64,000 nt of DNA from Echinarachnius parma (Eukaryota; Echinodermata; Echinoidea; Clypeasteroida; Echinarachniidae): contig JBAMJV010001795.1 in the NCBI GenBank assembly GCA_037951105.1, positions 103,098 through 167,097 of the forward strand, given 5' to 3'. The notes below the pieces were generated by a model. That model was not told the origin of the DNA and made no database searches. It saw only the letters and a list, made by a program, of their open reading frames with translations. Below are positions 1 to 12,498 of this stretch, piece after piece; position 1 is the stretch's first letter, and each line of letters opens with the position of its first letter. The position numbers and the translations under genes are program-made.

Positions 1-790
1 TGTGTGAGTACGTGCGTGTGTGTGTTTGTGTGTGTATCCATGTGTATGTGTGTATATACGTTTGTATGTATATTTATGTGCAAATATATGTGTATGTATG
101 CGTGTGTGAGTGCATGTATGTGTCAGTGTGTGTATGTGTAGTGTGTATCTACTCATGTATGTGAATATGTGCGTGTTTGTGTGTGTATGCGTGTGTATAT
201 ATGCGTATGTTTGCACGTATGTATGTCTGTGTGCATATATTTGTGTGTGTTTGCATGTCTGTGTGTGTGTGTGTGTGCGTACGTGTGTGTGTGCGCGTGT
301 GTGTGTGTGTGCGTACATATGTGCGTGTTTGTGTGTGTATGCGTGTGTATATATGCGTATGTTTGCACGTATGTATGTCTGTGTGCATATATTTGTGTGT
401 GTTTGCATGTGTGTGTGTGTGTGTGTGTGTGCGTACGTGTGTGTGTGCGCGTGTGTGTGTGTGTGCGTACATGTGTGTGTGTGCGCGTGTGTGTTATGTG
501 CGTTTGTAAGTGTGTGTGTGTGCATGTGTGTGTGTGTGGCTGTGCCGTGTGCGTGTTTATGTGTGTGAGTGCGTGTGTGTATAGGTGTGTCTGTGTGTTT
601 GCTTGTGGGTGTGTGTGTGTGTGTGTGTGTGTGTTTGTGCGTGTGTGTGTGTTTGTTTGCGCGTATGTCTATATGTGTGCGTATATTTGTGTGTGTGTGT
701 GTGTGTGTGTTTGCATGCGTGTGTTTGTATGTGTGTGTGTGTGTGTATGTGTGTGCATGTGTGTGTGTGTTTGTGTTTGTGTGTGAGTCA
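1..790 (+). repeat. Compound (TG)n array with TGCG/TGTA variants
   Basis: The stretch is almost purely alternating purine-pyrimidine (TG, CG, TA), with two similar sub-blocks near 165-300 and 320-480. It is the core of transposon copy 1 and corresponds to the CA array at 54270-54880. All long Cys/Val/Met or His/Thr reading frames here are low-complexity artefacts of the repeat. Confidence 0.95.
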
Positions 791-1389
791 TTGGCAAAGC
801 CAGGTAAAACAACATTTCATCAAGTTAATCATTTTCTGCAAAATTCCCCACACAAAAGTCTACACGTGGGACAATAATAAACACATAGCATCAGAACTTG
901 TGCTGTGAAAAAAAAGAAAACGTTATATTTTTTATTCACAGTCAGCATTTTGATCGATAAATGAAATGGGTTTTAAATGTATATATATACTTCAGTCAAA
1001 ATACACTAACGTTTCCTTCAGATGTGCAAACAGATCAGCGAATTTCAGCATTTTCTGTATCAATTCTGGTGCAGTGGTTGACAGACATTCAAGGAGAAAA
1101 GTGAGCTGCACTTAGGCGCGCTCTGATTGGCTGATTGGGAGATCAATGCACACATGCCACTTCCATGCTGATAGGTGATTGGCTGATTGAGTTGCTTCCT
1201 TTTGTCAGTGTTTTATGAGGAAATCTTTAGAGTTGCTTCCTTTTGATATATCTATATTTCGGAAATTAGGGGTCATGTGACCTCAATTTATTCACCATCA
1301 TGTAGAGCATACAAAAAATACCCCAAATCAAGAAAAAAGTCGATTTTGATAAATTCAGAGTTGCTTCCTTTTGTCATGGGACGGCAGTA
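1..1389 (-). mobile_element. TA-flanked DNA transposon, copy 1 (cut by window edge)
   Basis: This is the reverse complement of 53064-54880, so it is a second copy of the 2.1-kb element described there, truncated by the window start. Its terminus is the inverted-repeat end GTCATGGGACGGCAGTA at 1373-1389. Shared parts in order are the TG-rich core, a block beginning at the GTGAGTCATTGGCAAAGCC region near 783, a block with cttcagatgtgcaaacagat near 1016, and several copies of AGTTGCTTCCTTTTG (about 1192, 1231 and 1359). It lacks the ~617-bp insertion present in the other copy at 53456-54072. No transposase reading frame is visible, so it is non-autonomous. The TA dinucleotide plus TACTGCCGTCCC-type ends suggest the Tc1/mariner group by inference. 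Confidence 0.8.
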
Positions 1390-1470
1390 TGTATCCCGAG
1401 GTGCCAATGAACTGAATAGATTTTGGGGTCATGAGGTCAAAGGTCAAAGGTCATAGTGCTCATTATATGG
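1390..1470 (+). repeat. Fragment of ~125-bp satellite unit
   Basis: The sequence with gccaatgaactgaatagatt and ttggggtcatgaggtcaaag matches units at 6955-7030, 7095-7160 and 7790-7870. The transposon to its left appears to have inserted into such a unit. Confidence 0.7.
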
Positions 1471-1837
1471 TCGATTCCAACGAAAAGTGTACACGGCATG
1501 TTCAGACCTATTTGATTTTTTTGAAAGGTCCTACAATCTTGATTATTCTTTGAGCAGATGCATCTTGTCGAGACCTTTCGCGCCATACAAAATTTGTGAC
1601 CATTGCATTTATATTTCTTCTACAGGAACAAAAAAACATGCTATTTTTGACCACTTTTGAAAAATATCTCTTAACGTTTTTTTGAGCGGTTAAAATCTTA
1701 GAATGAAGACTTGATACGAATTTGTTTATTTTTACATGGGAAGTTGTCGCATATGTCAGGACTCATTATGAGTTTTTGTAAGTAACTGGCAATCATGTGA
1801 TTTTTGGTGATTTTTTACCTAGTGGTAAATGTTAAGC
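1471..1837. other. Unassigned AT-rich sequence
   Basis: No gene, repeat or structured element is recognisable in this stretch. Confidence 0.4.
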
Positions 1838-2273
1838 GTTGCCTACGAATACATTTTTTAGCACTGTTACGACACGATTTGAATAAAAAGCACCGAAACA
1901 AAAGAAGTTGTAAAATTCAAACAAAACAACTTTATTAATGTCTTCTTCCTTTGTGTTCAGACAAAATCTCATACACAAAATAATATTATTTAAGAAAACA
2001 TCATACAAACAGCTACTAATAGTAACTACAAAGATTAGCTTACAAATAATCCAGTTAGCAGTGGGTAATGATTAAGAAAATCCTCTCAATAATTTTTCAC
2101 AACGGATATATTAACTTTAAGGTATATGAAAATACTCTTTAATTATTAATCCTATCAATCAAGCAGGTTTTTCCAGCAATACGACATTAACGCTGCCAAC
2201 ATCCAAATTACCAGGTGAATTAACAACCCACTAGCAAGTAGGTAAAAATGCCTATCCCTTTTCTAGAGCATGG

Positions 2274-2880
2274 TCTTGATCACCCTCTGGAGCACGATTT
2301 CGCTTCGACAATCTCTCTGGAGCACGATTTCGCTTCAACAATCTCTCTGGAGCACGATTTCGCTTCAACTCTCTGAGGACACGATTTCGCTTAGACCCTC
2401 TGGAGCACGACTTCGCTTCAACTCTCTGGAGCACCATTTTGGAAACCCCCTGGAGCGCGATTTCGCTTAGACCCTCTGGAGCGCGATTTCGCTAAACTCT
2501 CTGGAGCAACGGAACACCACTTCGGATTTCCTCCCGTCAAACACGATTTCGCTGTATACTCTCTGGAGTAACGGAGCACCATTTTGGAAACCCCCATCAA
2601 ACACGATTTCGCTAAACTCTCTGCAGGGAGTGCGAGTTCGATCAATCTCTCCGAAGCACGATCTCGATCATCCCAGCGACGTACGAATTTGATCAGCTTC
2701 TGGAGCGACGACCTCGAAGACCCTTTCAGCACGATCTCGATAACCCTCTGAAGTACGGTCTCGATCAACGGACATGACACGAAGGTTGCCGATCAACGGA
2801 CATGACACGAAGGTGACCGTCTCAGGAGCAACGATTTTGATCACCCTCTTGGAGCAAGATCTTAATAAACTCTGAACTAT
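2274..2880. repeat. Degenerate ~30-bp minisatellite
   Basis: Tandem units follow the pattern ctctctggagcacgatttcg. They are regular from 2280 to 2500 and progressively degraded to 2880, with a local duplication of gatcaacggacatgacacga at 2762-2812. The open frames on the minus strand (2252-2437, 2418-2780) are stop-free only because the unit is, and they read as an Arg/Glu/Pro repeat. Confidence 0.85.
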
Positions 2881-5071
2881 TCACAATTTCTCCCCCACAT
2901 GTTTTGAGTTTCATTACAAACTAGAATATTCCATTTTCTAGAAATATCACTTAAATTCTTCATTCTCACAGTAAACAAATCACTGCTAATCTGGAATCTT
3001 CTATTATATCCATGACAATGTGAAAACAAAAGGCATTATGAACAATGACCTCATGACCTAATTACTTTCAAGTAAACAACTTTGAATGTAAACAAGCAAG
3101 ACCTTAATTTGTAAGTCTGAGTCCCTAAATTAAAAGGTAAACAACTGTGACCTTTCTTTTGAACTCTGGGTCCCTGGACCAAACTTTTGTGTTGTTTAGA
3201 AATATAATGAAATCAAATAAGAAATGTTTTCTATGAGTGTCATAACACTAATTACGTCGTAATACAAATTTCCAGAACATTCTTTTCCTCTATATAATTA
3301 AACAACAATCTTTCTGATTACAATAAATGCAATTTAATAGGTATTCATGACAGCACTCATAACCTAATTGAAAAATTAATCACACGATTAAAAATGTGTG
3401 CTCAACCTAAACCCTCATGTGTCATCTATTGAAATGCATTATCAAAAATCCTAGTGAATTAATTTTATAGCCGTCAGAAACGTCAAAAGCTGAAAAGGCC
3501 CGTTTGGTAAAAAAAATGGCATTACCTACGTATACACTTCATCATGTCGTAGCTTCAATATGTATGTAGATTAGTGAGAGATAACTTAGAAATAGATGGA
3601 ATATAGCATAACCCTAATATGTGCAAGGATTTATCGTTTTCAAATAATGATTTTATGAGATATTCAACAAAATGTGTTGCATCGTAAGTAATTTTTAACA
3701 AATTTAACGTTACTTACGAATACAAACATGACATAGAGAGTTTGATTCATGCACTGACATTATTTCAAACGGCAATATCACGTAGATATTTTGGCTATTT
3801 GCAGAAAATGAGCGTGTTATGGTATGAAACAAATTTCCTTTTCATGCGTTATAATGTTCATATTTTTGGGGCATTTAGATTACGAGCACACCAGGTTAAA
3901 AAAGTTACTTTTTTGCCTCATTTAACATTAAACGATGTTCTCATCCTTGTTTAACAAGCGTAATCATCATATTAATAAATGAATTTATGTGTACGAATCG
4001 AAGGCATCCTTTGGCAATAGATTAAAATCAAAATAACGACAGTCAATGCTTTAATAAGAACATTAATGTGACATTTTATCATGGGGACACTCTGTATTCG
4101 TAGGTAAAATGTACTCGTAGGTAACAAGACAAAAGTAAACTTTCGGATATTAAAGCCCATTTGTATGTCACAATCACCTGATAAGGGTGCGCTTTCTAAA
4201 TCTGACCAGATGCTTTCATCATCTAGAGTTTCGACTGAAAATATGATTTTTATTTTTACAACGTTCCGAATACACAAAAATAACGATGTCATCGTTGATT
4301 TTTTTAATCGGTTAATAAAAAAAAAAATGTTTAAAAACCACATGCATCTGATGGCCCACTATTTGCATCAAGATGACCAACCCATTCGATCCAAAAGCAA
4401 TTGCGGTTGTCTGAATTGCATGTTGGTATTTTTGTCTATGAAATTTTCCTTGTAAAAACATATATCATGGAGTCTGTGTACATGTGGTATCTACGTTGAC
4501 GTATGCACTATGATGTTTGGCGAACAGTTGTATATAAACCACATGATAAGTCGATGTAATCGATTACATTCATTTGTATTCCAATCACCCTAGAGATTGA
4601 ATCAGATATGGCTCTTTATAAAGTAGGTAAAATACCGAAGAACACACAATTTGATGTCTTAATATACTATATAAAGATGGTTAGAATCTTATGTAGAACA
4701 TGGCACTTCATGTAATACATTGGCTCAATTTTTTAAAATTATTTATCTCACAATACACCCTTACACCCTCCGAAAATTTGAATTGAAAAACAATCAATAT
4801 GTTTCGCCTAATTTTCAGCTATACCGTAGCCCAACCGTTTTCCCATTACCTCAGATATATATTTTTTGTATCTTGGGTAGATAGAAAATTCGATTACTTT
4901 TTGTAATATCGCAATTGTGTTTTAGTTAGTATATCTATATGATACAACTTATTAGCATTTTCTTTATTTAATATTTATATCACATATAACAAGAGCATGT
5001 ACACTGAAATATTGATACTGTTAAACAGGTTATGATTGCTATAAAGATTTATTTAACGGCCAGTTGTGTTG
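2881..5071. other. AT-rich stretch without supported genes
   Basis: It contains two short frames (3742-3954 + and 4165-4455 +) with no recognisable domain, and parts of the GTTRCYTACGAATAC motif set. Nothing else could be identified. Confidence 0.4.
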
Positions 5072-5075
5072 TTAA

Positions 5076-5610
5076 AGGGGTAGTTTAGTTTTGGTAGAGA
5101 GGGCGCTGCACATCACAATTTTTTTGTGAGGTAATGAAAAACTGAGTGTCGAATTTGAGAGAACATGCAATTTTAATGGCAGAATAAACTTTATTTGGTC
5201 AAAATCGACCCAGAAATGGCTGAAATATCAATAAATATATCTGATCTTATAATTATTTGGGGCCCAAATAATTAGATGATTTTTAAAAAAAAATTTAAAA
5301 ATGCTTGAACTTTTTCAAAAATGTTCAAAAGTGTTTTTTAAATAGTTGTTGATGATCTCTCTATTTAATCATTATTTCAATAAAACATCACATGCATAAT
5401 TTTGTATGAAAAATTGTTGAAACCAATGCCTCTTAAGAAAGCGCCCTCTTGTGTTTTAATGGCTCTTTTTGAATGATAACAGGCTTTTTACTTAGTCATT
5501 TGTAATTTTGTATACCTTTCGAGCATGGTGGAGTTATAACTATTAGTTTATAATGTTACTGTCCAGGTTTGGTTACTAAAGTTCAGCCTTACCAAAACTA
5601 AACTACCCCT
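5076..5610 (+). mobile_element. TTAA-flanked MITE, family T1, copy a
   Basis: The element begins AGGGGTAGTTTAGTTTTGGTA and ends with TACCAAAACTAAACTACCCCT, flanked by TTAA at 5072-5075 and 5611-5614. It is 535 bp with no coding capacity. The interior carries the family hallmark gcgccctcttgtgttttaa (near 5443) and gagcatggtggagttataac (near 5521). TTAA duplications are typical of piggyBac and Kolobok; which of these drove it cannot be told from a MITE. Related copies sit at 7189, 12748, 38414, 47508 and 50679. Confidence 0.9.
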
Positions 5611-5614
5611 TTAA

Positions 5615-6670
5615 AAGGTAAAATAACGTAATTGAAAACAATGATGATGCCGTGTTGTGATGTTTTCATATGCTGCCGTTTGATTGTATTAATATTATTG
5701 CAGCCTTACATAATGTACACAGAAATCTCCAAGAATAACTTCGTTTATAATATTCTTGATAAATGTATATATAGCACATAAAAAGATTAACCTTATATGT
5801 TAGCACTGTACAATAATATACTGTAAGAAACAAAACTGGAAACAATACGAGTTAATCTTAGAAACATTCCAATTGAATTGGAGGGTCGAATCAAACTAAG
5901 TAAGCTGTTGGGATATGCATGATTGGCCAATGTGTTTCATTAATATTCAACCCTTTAAAAAAATGATAAGAGCGCTGTATGAACTGACTTTTAGGAATCT
6001 CAAATGATCCTTTATTGCATTTATCAAACAGATACTATATTACCACTCATCGTTTGAGCAATCGTTTCAAATGTATGTTTGTCATCCATACAGCTTATCG
6101 TAACTTATATTTAATGTGCACGCTGATGTACACCTTATACAGTGATTCACCCAAATATCAAAACAAATATAATGCACTCTCTTTCTAAAATTCGTGTTTT
6201 TATAGCTATTTCAGGAACAGTATACATTTACAGACCATAGGTATATATACAAGTTGTTTTTCGTATAGTCCAAACACAGTAATTAACTTTGCCTGCTGCA
6301 GGTATCTTGAAATATATGAACAGAATAATGTTACTTACGAACACACTATAATATTCGTTTCTGTATAACCCAAATGTATCGTATCCCTAGAAATTCCAGA
6401 TTAAACATTTTCTTACATAATGTTTGCAATATCAATGATGTGGATACTATCAATCAACATTAGGCATTCAAATAGTCAGGTTTAAATGTCCACATGTTCA
6501 CATTGAATATATATTTTGTTTTGAGGACACCACTTATAGTGTCGGTGTAAATTTTTAAGAAGTATTTTTACACCCAATAGATTGTAAGCACATTTGTATG
6601 ATCGCATCTCACTTAGAATTGACAATGGACCCCCATATTTCGTGACAGTCACTGTGAATAAATGGTTTTT
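5615..6670. other. AT-rich stretch without supported genes
   Basis: Nothing recognisable was found apart from one GTTACTTACGAACAC motif at 6330. A 69-residue frame at 6594-6803 (+) resembles no known domain. Confidence 0.4.
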
Positions 6671-6894
6671 GTTACCTACGTATAAAGTAAATTACATGTT
6701 GCCTACGAATACTTATTTTTTCACGTACATTGTATATGTGTCATATTTTTTGCGCACAAACCTAAATTTTATATTTTTGGAAAGGGTATTTCCCACTCTT
6801 TAAAATAGTGGAAAATAATTCTGATTCACATATTATTAAATAAATTATGAAAAGTAATACAACCTCATGTTTTTAAGACAGGAAAATCTCAACT

Positions 6895-8118
6895 TACTAA
6901 TAAAACATTTGAACTTATTCGATTGACGGATTCTCACCAAACTTAGTCCAAGTATGTTTCTTGGGGCGCCAATGAACTGATTAGATTTTGGGGTCATGAG
7001 GTCAAAGGTCAGAGATCAAAGGAATCATTTTATATTTAAATCGCGTTATCTCAAGAACCGATTGACGCATTTTCACCAAACTTAGTCCAAGTGCTTGGGG
7101 CGCCAATGAACTGATTCGATTTTGAGGTCATGAAGTCAAAGGTCACAGGGCTCATTATATATGCACAAATAGCTATTGATCGCGTTAAAGGGTTAGTTGA
7201 GTTCTGGTAAAGAGAGTACAGTTTTTGTCAAACTGAATTTTAGTAAGAAAATAGTACAAGATTATAGTACAAACTAATAGTTATAACTCCACCATGCTCA
7301 AAATAAAACACGATTACAAATAACTAGGTAAGAGGCCTGTTATCATTAACAAAGAGCCGTTAAAACTCAAGAGGGCGCTCTCTGAATACTCATCGGTTTC
7401 AACCATTTTAAATAAAATATTGTGAATGGATGTTATGTTAAAATACTGATTAGATAGAGAAATTATCAACGACTATTTAAAAAACACTTTTTTAAATTTT
7501 TGAAAAGAGGAAGCATTTTTTTATTTTTTTAACGGCTGGTTCAAAATTGTCTAATAATTGTGGGTCCTCACAATTATTACGAATGGTTATGTTTATGGAT
7601 ATTTCAGCCATTTCTGAACCGATTTTGATCAAATAAAATTCATTTTGTCATTAAAATTGTATGCTCGTTCGAATTTGACACTCAGTTTGTTTATTATCTC
7701 ACGAAAACATGATTTGAGTAGCGCCCTCTATACCAAAACTCAACTATCCCTTCAAGAAGCGAATAATGAATTTGCACCATACTTGGTACATGTATGTATC
7801 TTGAGGCGACTAATAACTGGTTAGATTTTTGGGTCAAGAGGTTAAAGGTCAAAGGGCCCAATATTTATACTAAATACGCTTGTATATAATTGCAAAATCT
7901 CAAGAACTGAATGTCATATTTCAATCAAACTTTGTACCTGAATGTATCCCAGGAAGCCATTGTAGCCATAATATTGTGGGGTCATGAGGTCAAACGACTA
8001 GATCACGTGACTCATTATGCCAAAATAGCTTATAATTGCGATATCTCAAAAGCCAGTTGACAAATAACCATTAAAATTGGTACCTTCATATTGTATTTGT
8101 ATCTTGTAATTTTTACTA
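6895..8118 (+). repeat. Degenerate ~125-bp satellite array
   Basis: Repeated phrases include cgcgttatctcaagaaccga, ttgacgcattttcaccaaac, ggcgccaatgaactgatt and ggggtcatgaggtcaaaggt. They recur at about 6920-7030, 7040-7185, 7755-7910 and 7900-8100. Units are strongly diverged, indicating an old array. It is interrupted by MITE copy b. Confidence 0.8.
7189..7751 (-). mobile_element. TTAA-flanked MITE, family T1, copy b
   Basis: The left end follows TTAA at 7185-7188 and reads AGGGTTAGTTGAGTTCTGGTA. The right end reads TACCAAAACTCAACTATCCCT, with a decayed TTCAA flank. The interior matches copy a in opposite orientation, with agagggcgctctctgaatac near 7370 and ttataactccaccatgctca near 7284. 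It sits inside the satellite array. Confidence 0.88.
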
Positions 8119-8459
8119 TTAAAGGTATGGTGTCAAGAAAATCAGCTGAAAATGGCATTTTAGCCCTTCAGAAAGCCACTTACATGTAGATTTCGAATAA
8201 AACAACTGTTTTGCACTTGGAAAATTATTTATAAATGATATGAGGACCTGAAAATTTACTTTGAAAGTGCCCCCCCAAAAAAAGAGTTCGGGCGAAGAAA
8301 AATGACGTCATAGTTGTGACGTCATCTGCAGGCAATCACAGGATCCCCGATACTCTAATTGTCATAGACGTACACGCTAAGCGCATCTAATCACATTGAC
8401 AGAGAGATATTATTTCGAATTTTTTCAATATCTACATACATTTGTTTGAGTTTATAATT

Positions 8460-8549
8460 ATGGAGGATCCACACCCAGATTCATCTGATTCTAACAGTGA
8501 GCGTGAATTAGACGAAAGATCTGGATCAGAGTCAGAATCGAGTTTTTAA
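8460..8549 (+). pseudogene. Short acidic N-terminal fragment in T2 element
   Basis: An ATG opens a 29-codon acidic Ser/Asp/Glu-rich frame that stops at 8547-8549. The same frame then continues with degraded residues. The shorter relative at 30217-30942 also has an ATG at the homologous place (30545, MDD...). Acidic Ser-rich N-termini are common in piggyBac-type transposases, but nothing here identifies the protein, so this is only a candidate relic. Confidence 0.3.
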
Positions 8550-9245
8550 TTGACAGTTCCTGAAGATAAAATTCCAAATTGTGCGTCGGCAGCCAAAATG
8601 GAATGGAAGTGATAGAGGTGCAACCAAACAGATTTGTTGAGCGTGGCTAAGCAAATTCATGACAATTTCCCCATAATTGCAGACACCATTATTATAATTC
8701 TTATTTCATTATTTGTCTCCACAAATACAACAAATATAATTGCCAAATAAAGGCGCATACTCACTCTAAAATCGCTTCGAGGAAGTCTCCGATATGATTA
8801 TAGCAATCGTATACCCAGCCCCCTCGCAGACAGTTCTTCCGGCCATCAGCACGCACGAGCGCTGCGGCTAGCCCAGGCCTAGCCTAACCATAATAAGTGG
8901 CGGCTTCATCCGATCACGTCTCAAAACATGGTGTACAAAAATGCGGTGTTTCGCACTCAAATTCATCTTTTTATGCGGCAATAAAATGACAAGCATCATT
9001 GCTTTGATGGATCTATTTAACAATATTTACGGAAATATATTTACAGAACATTCAGAATTACCTCAGTTTTGAGCAAAATAATTATTACTTTTCCCCGAGG
9101 TAAACAAATCCAAAACTCAAGTCGTTGGCGAGCGTGCGGGAGATTGAACATAGTCAATCAATTTCTGGGCATCGATATCATACACGTAGTCTACGCCGTT
9201 TGCAAATTAACAACAAAACTACAAAAGAGCGCTAAGTTCAGTTCA

Positions 9246-9301
9246 TTTATTGTTTTTTTCTCTGTCGGCATTAGAATGCCGACAGAGAAAAAAACAATAA
9301 A
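9246..9301. repeat. Perfect 27-bp hairpin with 2-nt loop
   Basis: The left arm 9246-9272 and right arm 9275-9301 are exact reverse complements around the loop AG. The arm centre is CTCTGTCGGCATT. It lies in the unique middle of the T2 element. Confidence 0.95.
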
Positions 9302-10105
9302 CATTGTCAAAGAGGCCACGAAAGTGATAGATTTGTCCATCTAAGGTAATCGTTCTTGTATTTGTTTGAAAAGCCATGCAAACATGTAAGTAAATTAAGA
9401 AATAGTCTAGAATAGGTGCGATCGTAATAATCTTGCATTTTCGTTACTTTTCAGAACTTGTAATAGGTAGTTGTCGCGGCAGCTAGCACGCGAGAGCATA
9501 ACCTGTCATGCCGCGCGGCCCCCCGAAACTCTGGCAGACCTGCACACACTCGCTAGGTCCTTCCCAGTCGGCCCTCGTTAATTTAACCTTTGAGTTCTAA
9601 ATCCGCCTCATACGTGGATCCTTATGGAAAACGGTGCAGGCTAATACTTTCCTTAGATGTGTTGCTGCATCTTGCTAAAATTCATTCCTGAGGCAATTTC
9701 AGTTAATCCTCAATTTTCAAGCAAATACGAGTTTGTATTACTAGCAAGTCAAAGTGTTTGCATTGAACCACGTTGTAAACAATTCTCGCTCTTCCGTGTT
9801 ATTGCCTGCAGGTGACGTCATGACTCATGAGCTCATCGCTCCGCTAAAATTACTTTTTTAGGAGTATGGAACGCCGACGCGAAAAAGAGCCAAAAATGTG
9901 CATGAAATTTTCCTTTTTGCCCAACTTAAGGATTAAAAAACAAAGAAAGAATGTGGTATATCAATAAAGGCACATATTCAAAGCTATAAAGCTGAATCAA
10001 AGCCGGGATTGCGCCCCTCCTTTAAAGTGATCCCTATAAAGTGTCAGATATTTCACAAAATGACATTTGAGACTTCAATCCTATATCAATATCATTCTCA
10101 CCTTG

Positions 10106-11912
10106 TCACCCTGGCGCCCGTATGCCAGTTGGCATGTCAGCTAACAGCCTCGTAAAAATCCTCCACTTCGTCCCGTCAAGAGTCAATGCTTTGACTTTCT
10201 GGAAGTTGCTCTCCTCTTTCTGGGTGATTTCTCTGATCTGATCCTCCCATCCTTTTCTTGGTCGGCCTATTGGTCTTTTCTTCCGTGGTTTCCAGTCGTA
10301 CATTCTTGTTGTGTCCCTTGCATCAGGCATCCGCAAGACATGTCCATACCATCTCAGTTGGTTCCTTTCGATGATGGTTAGAACGGATTCAACTGAGAGT
10401 GTGCTTTGATGTTTTCATTTCTTATTCTGTCTCTTTTGGTCACGCCATGAATGAGTCGTATAGTACTCTCATCTCTGTAGCTTGAATTCTGCTTTTGAGT
10501 TGTTTGCCCCTTTGTTCGGTTAGGATCCAGGTTTCACTACCATACAGCAGGACTGGTCTTAATATGGTAGTGTACATGTGTGTCTTGACATATTTTGGTA
10601 TCTTCCTTTCATTGAGGAGGGGGTACAGTGCATTCACATTCCTTGTGAACTTGGAGATTATGTTGTTAATTTCGTCTTCCATAAAGTTGATTGCTGTTAT
10701 TTTGCTGCCTAGATAGGTGAAGTTTGTGGTTTGCTTCAAAGTCTGTCCATTCACATTAATTTCGCATTCTTGCATTTCCCTGCTCACTTTCCTTTACTCT
10801 GTCTTGCTGTAGCTCAGTTTAAGCCCTGCAGCAGTAAGTTCCTGTTCCCATTGGTTCATGATAGATTGTAGTCTGGACTGGCTGTCTGCGGTCTGCGCCA
10901 AGTCGTCTGCATAACCAAAGCGTTCTGCTCTGTGGTCCTCCCTCTCTATTACATGGTTGAGGTATGTGATAAACAGGAGTGGTGAAAGGACAGTCCCTTG
11001 TCGTACACCCGTGTTGACGTCGAAAATGCCTCTTTCCACCTAATACTGTGCTCCTTTGGTTTGTGTATGTGCTCTTGATAGCCCTGAGAAGTCTGTCGTT
11101 GATCCCTGTCTCCTCTACCACCTTGCACATTTTCTCCCTTGGGACTCTGTCAAAGGATTTCTCTAGGTCTAAGGAAGAAGATGTGCTGATCAATGTCATA
11201 TTCCCAGCTTTTCTCAAGCAACAGTCTGAAGGCCGCAATCTGGTCTGTTGTTCCTCTTCCTGGTCGAAAGCCACACTGACTCTCAGACAAGACCTCTTCT
11301 ACTTTGTTTCTCATTTTATTTCCAGTATCCTCTCATATAGTTTCCCAACGTGGCTCATGAGCGATATCCCTCTGTAATTCTTGCATTCTAGTGGGTCACC
11401 CTTGTTTGTGAAGATAGGACAGATCACTGATTGGTTCCACTCTTCTGGTACTGTTCCTGTACTCCACGCATGGTTAAACAGGTCAAGTAGGATGTTCTTC
11501 AAGGGATCACCTCATGCCTTGATTTTTTCAATCGGAATCATGTCGGGTCCTGGGGCTTTGTTGTTCCTTGTAGAGTTGATTGCTGCTTCCAGCTCAGCCA
11601 TTGTTATCTGGTATTCAGTTGTCTCGATATCAAATAAAAGATCAGGTTGTTCAGGTTGGGTGCGTGTGTCTGGTTCTTCATCTCCTTCCACATTCAACAG
11701 CTCCTTGTACTCTATCCACCTGTCTAGAATATTACTTTGGCCTGTAATAATTTCCCCAGCTTTATTCTTTAGGCTAGTGTTCTTTGATTTATCATCATTC
11801 CTATTCTTGTAGGCCTTTGACATACTATACAGCAACTTTTTGATTCCCTGTGCATCTTCTTTTAAGTATGTTCCTATTTGTTCCCCCATGTGAGTCTGGG
11901 CCCTCTTCTTCA
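10106..11912 (-). pseudogene. Non-LTR retrotransposon reverse transcriptase, decayed
   Basis: Minus-strand translation gives a reverse transcriptase broken into about five frames. In order from 11912 downward come the NKAPGPD entry motif (near 11550), the VPEEWNQ...NYRGISL region (11311-11470), motif A LDLEKSFDRVP (near 11170), motif B VRQGTVLSPLLF (near 10985), the catalytic YADD (near 10915), and the LLYGSETWIL...RPIGRPRKGWEDQI C-terminal region (10140-10560). These features are typical of RTE- or I-like non-LTR elements; the clade is not settled. The endonuclease and 5' part are missing and at least four frameshifts are present, so the copy is dead. Confidence 0.9.
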
Positions 11913-12218
11913 ATAGCATTGTAAAATACAATTGAAAGATTTGTGAAAGTTTGAAAGAAAACGACCACTGTTTACCTAGTGAAAAAACGAATATTGAGTT
12001 CATATTTTATCACCGGATACTGATTGCCTGCAGTAGATTTGTCGCAGTAATACTCGTCCGTTTCACGATATCCGCACCCGTGTATACATACGGTACATCG
12101 ATCGCGTGGCGCCCCGGCCAGACGTGTTCAGCTACGGCAATTGTACTTTTTACCAAAAGCGTTAGGCAACGGTTTTGAGATGATGATTTTTTTGTAATGA
12201 TAATTGTCTTCATACTAT

Positions 12219-12352
12219 TAAAAGGGACATTTGAAAAAATCTAACCCTATTTTATTCTTCTCTTACCATAAGCTAAACAACACGGCAGAAGAGAAACGAG
12301 GAAGCTCCAAGTAATTTCCGTCGAGATAGACACTATACTTGGATCACTTTAA
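12219..12352 (+). mobile_element. Short interspersed repeat, family S1, copy 1
   Basis: The sequence aaaagggacatttgaaaaaa through cttaccataagctaaacaac to the gagatagacac end matches 31128-31256 and 60294-60430. The ends resemble AAAGGG...CCCTTT, suggesting a tiny MITE. It has no coding capacity. Confidence 0.65.
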
Positions 12353-12498
12353 AATTGAGTTGAATAATTAATTCAGTGCATGTTAATTTGGGCTTGATAT
12401 AAATAACGCAATGGCAGAGGAATCATTTTCGACTGCGCGTAGTCGAAGATCCATCTAGTTAAATATGTATCTGATATACCCTTATATTGATTTCACAG

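Larger units (their letters stand above)
1838..6712. repeat. Dispersed 15-bp motif GTTRCYTACGAATAC (8 sites)
   Basis: Close matches lie at 1838-1852 (+), 3521-3535 (+), 3709-3723 (+), 4094-4107 (-), 4111-4125 (-), 6330-6344 (+), 6671-6684 (+) and 6698-6712 (+). The spacer DNA shows no similarity between sites. I noticed no further copies in the rest of the window. The cluster may mark the extent of one large mobile element or a set of binding sites; no terminal inverted repeats were found. Confidence 0.6.
8123..10021 (+). mobile_element. TTAA-flanked 1.9-kb element, family T2
   Basis: It is flanked by TTAA at 8119-8122 and 10022-10025. The left part (8123-8470) and right part (about 9650-10021) match the left and right parts of the shorter element at 30217-30942, including paired TGACGTCA boxes near 8313 and aggagtatggaacgccgacg near 9860. 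Terminal inverted repeats are very short (AGG). The middle ~1.1 kb is present only in this copy. It may once have been an autonomous element, but only a 29-codon open frame remains near the left end. Confidence 0.75.

Noticed and set aside
110-908. Long overlapping reading frames in the TG-rich array
   Set aside because: They are Cys/Val or His/Thr repeats produced by (TG)n/(CA)n on both strands; the same happens at 54152-54859.
2252-2780. Arg-rich frames on the minus strand over the minisatellite
   Set aside because: The frames follow the 30-bp unit and decay with it; there is no start context or domain.
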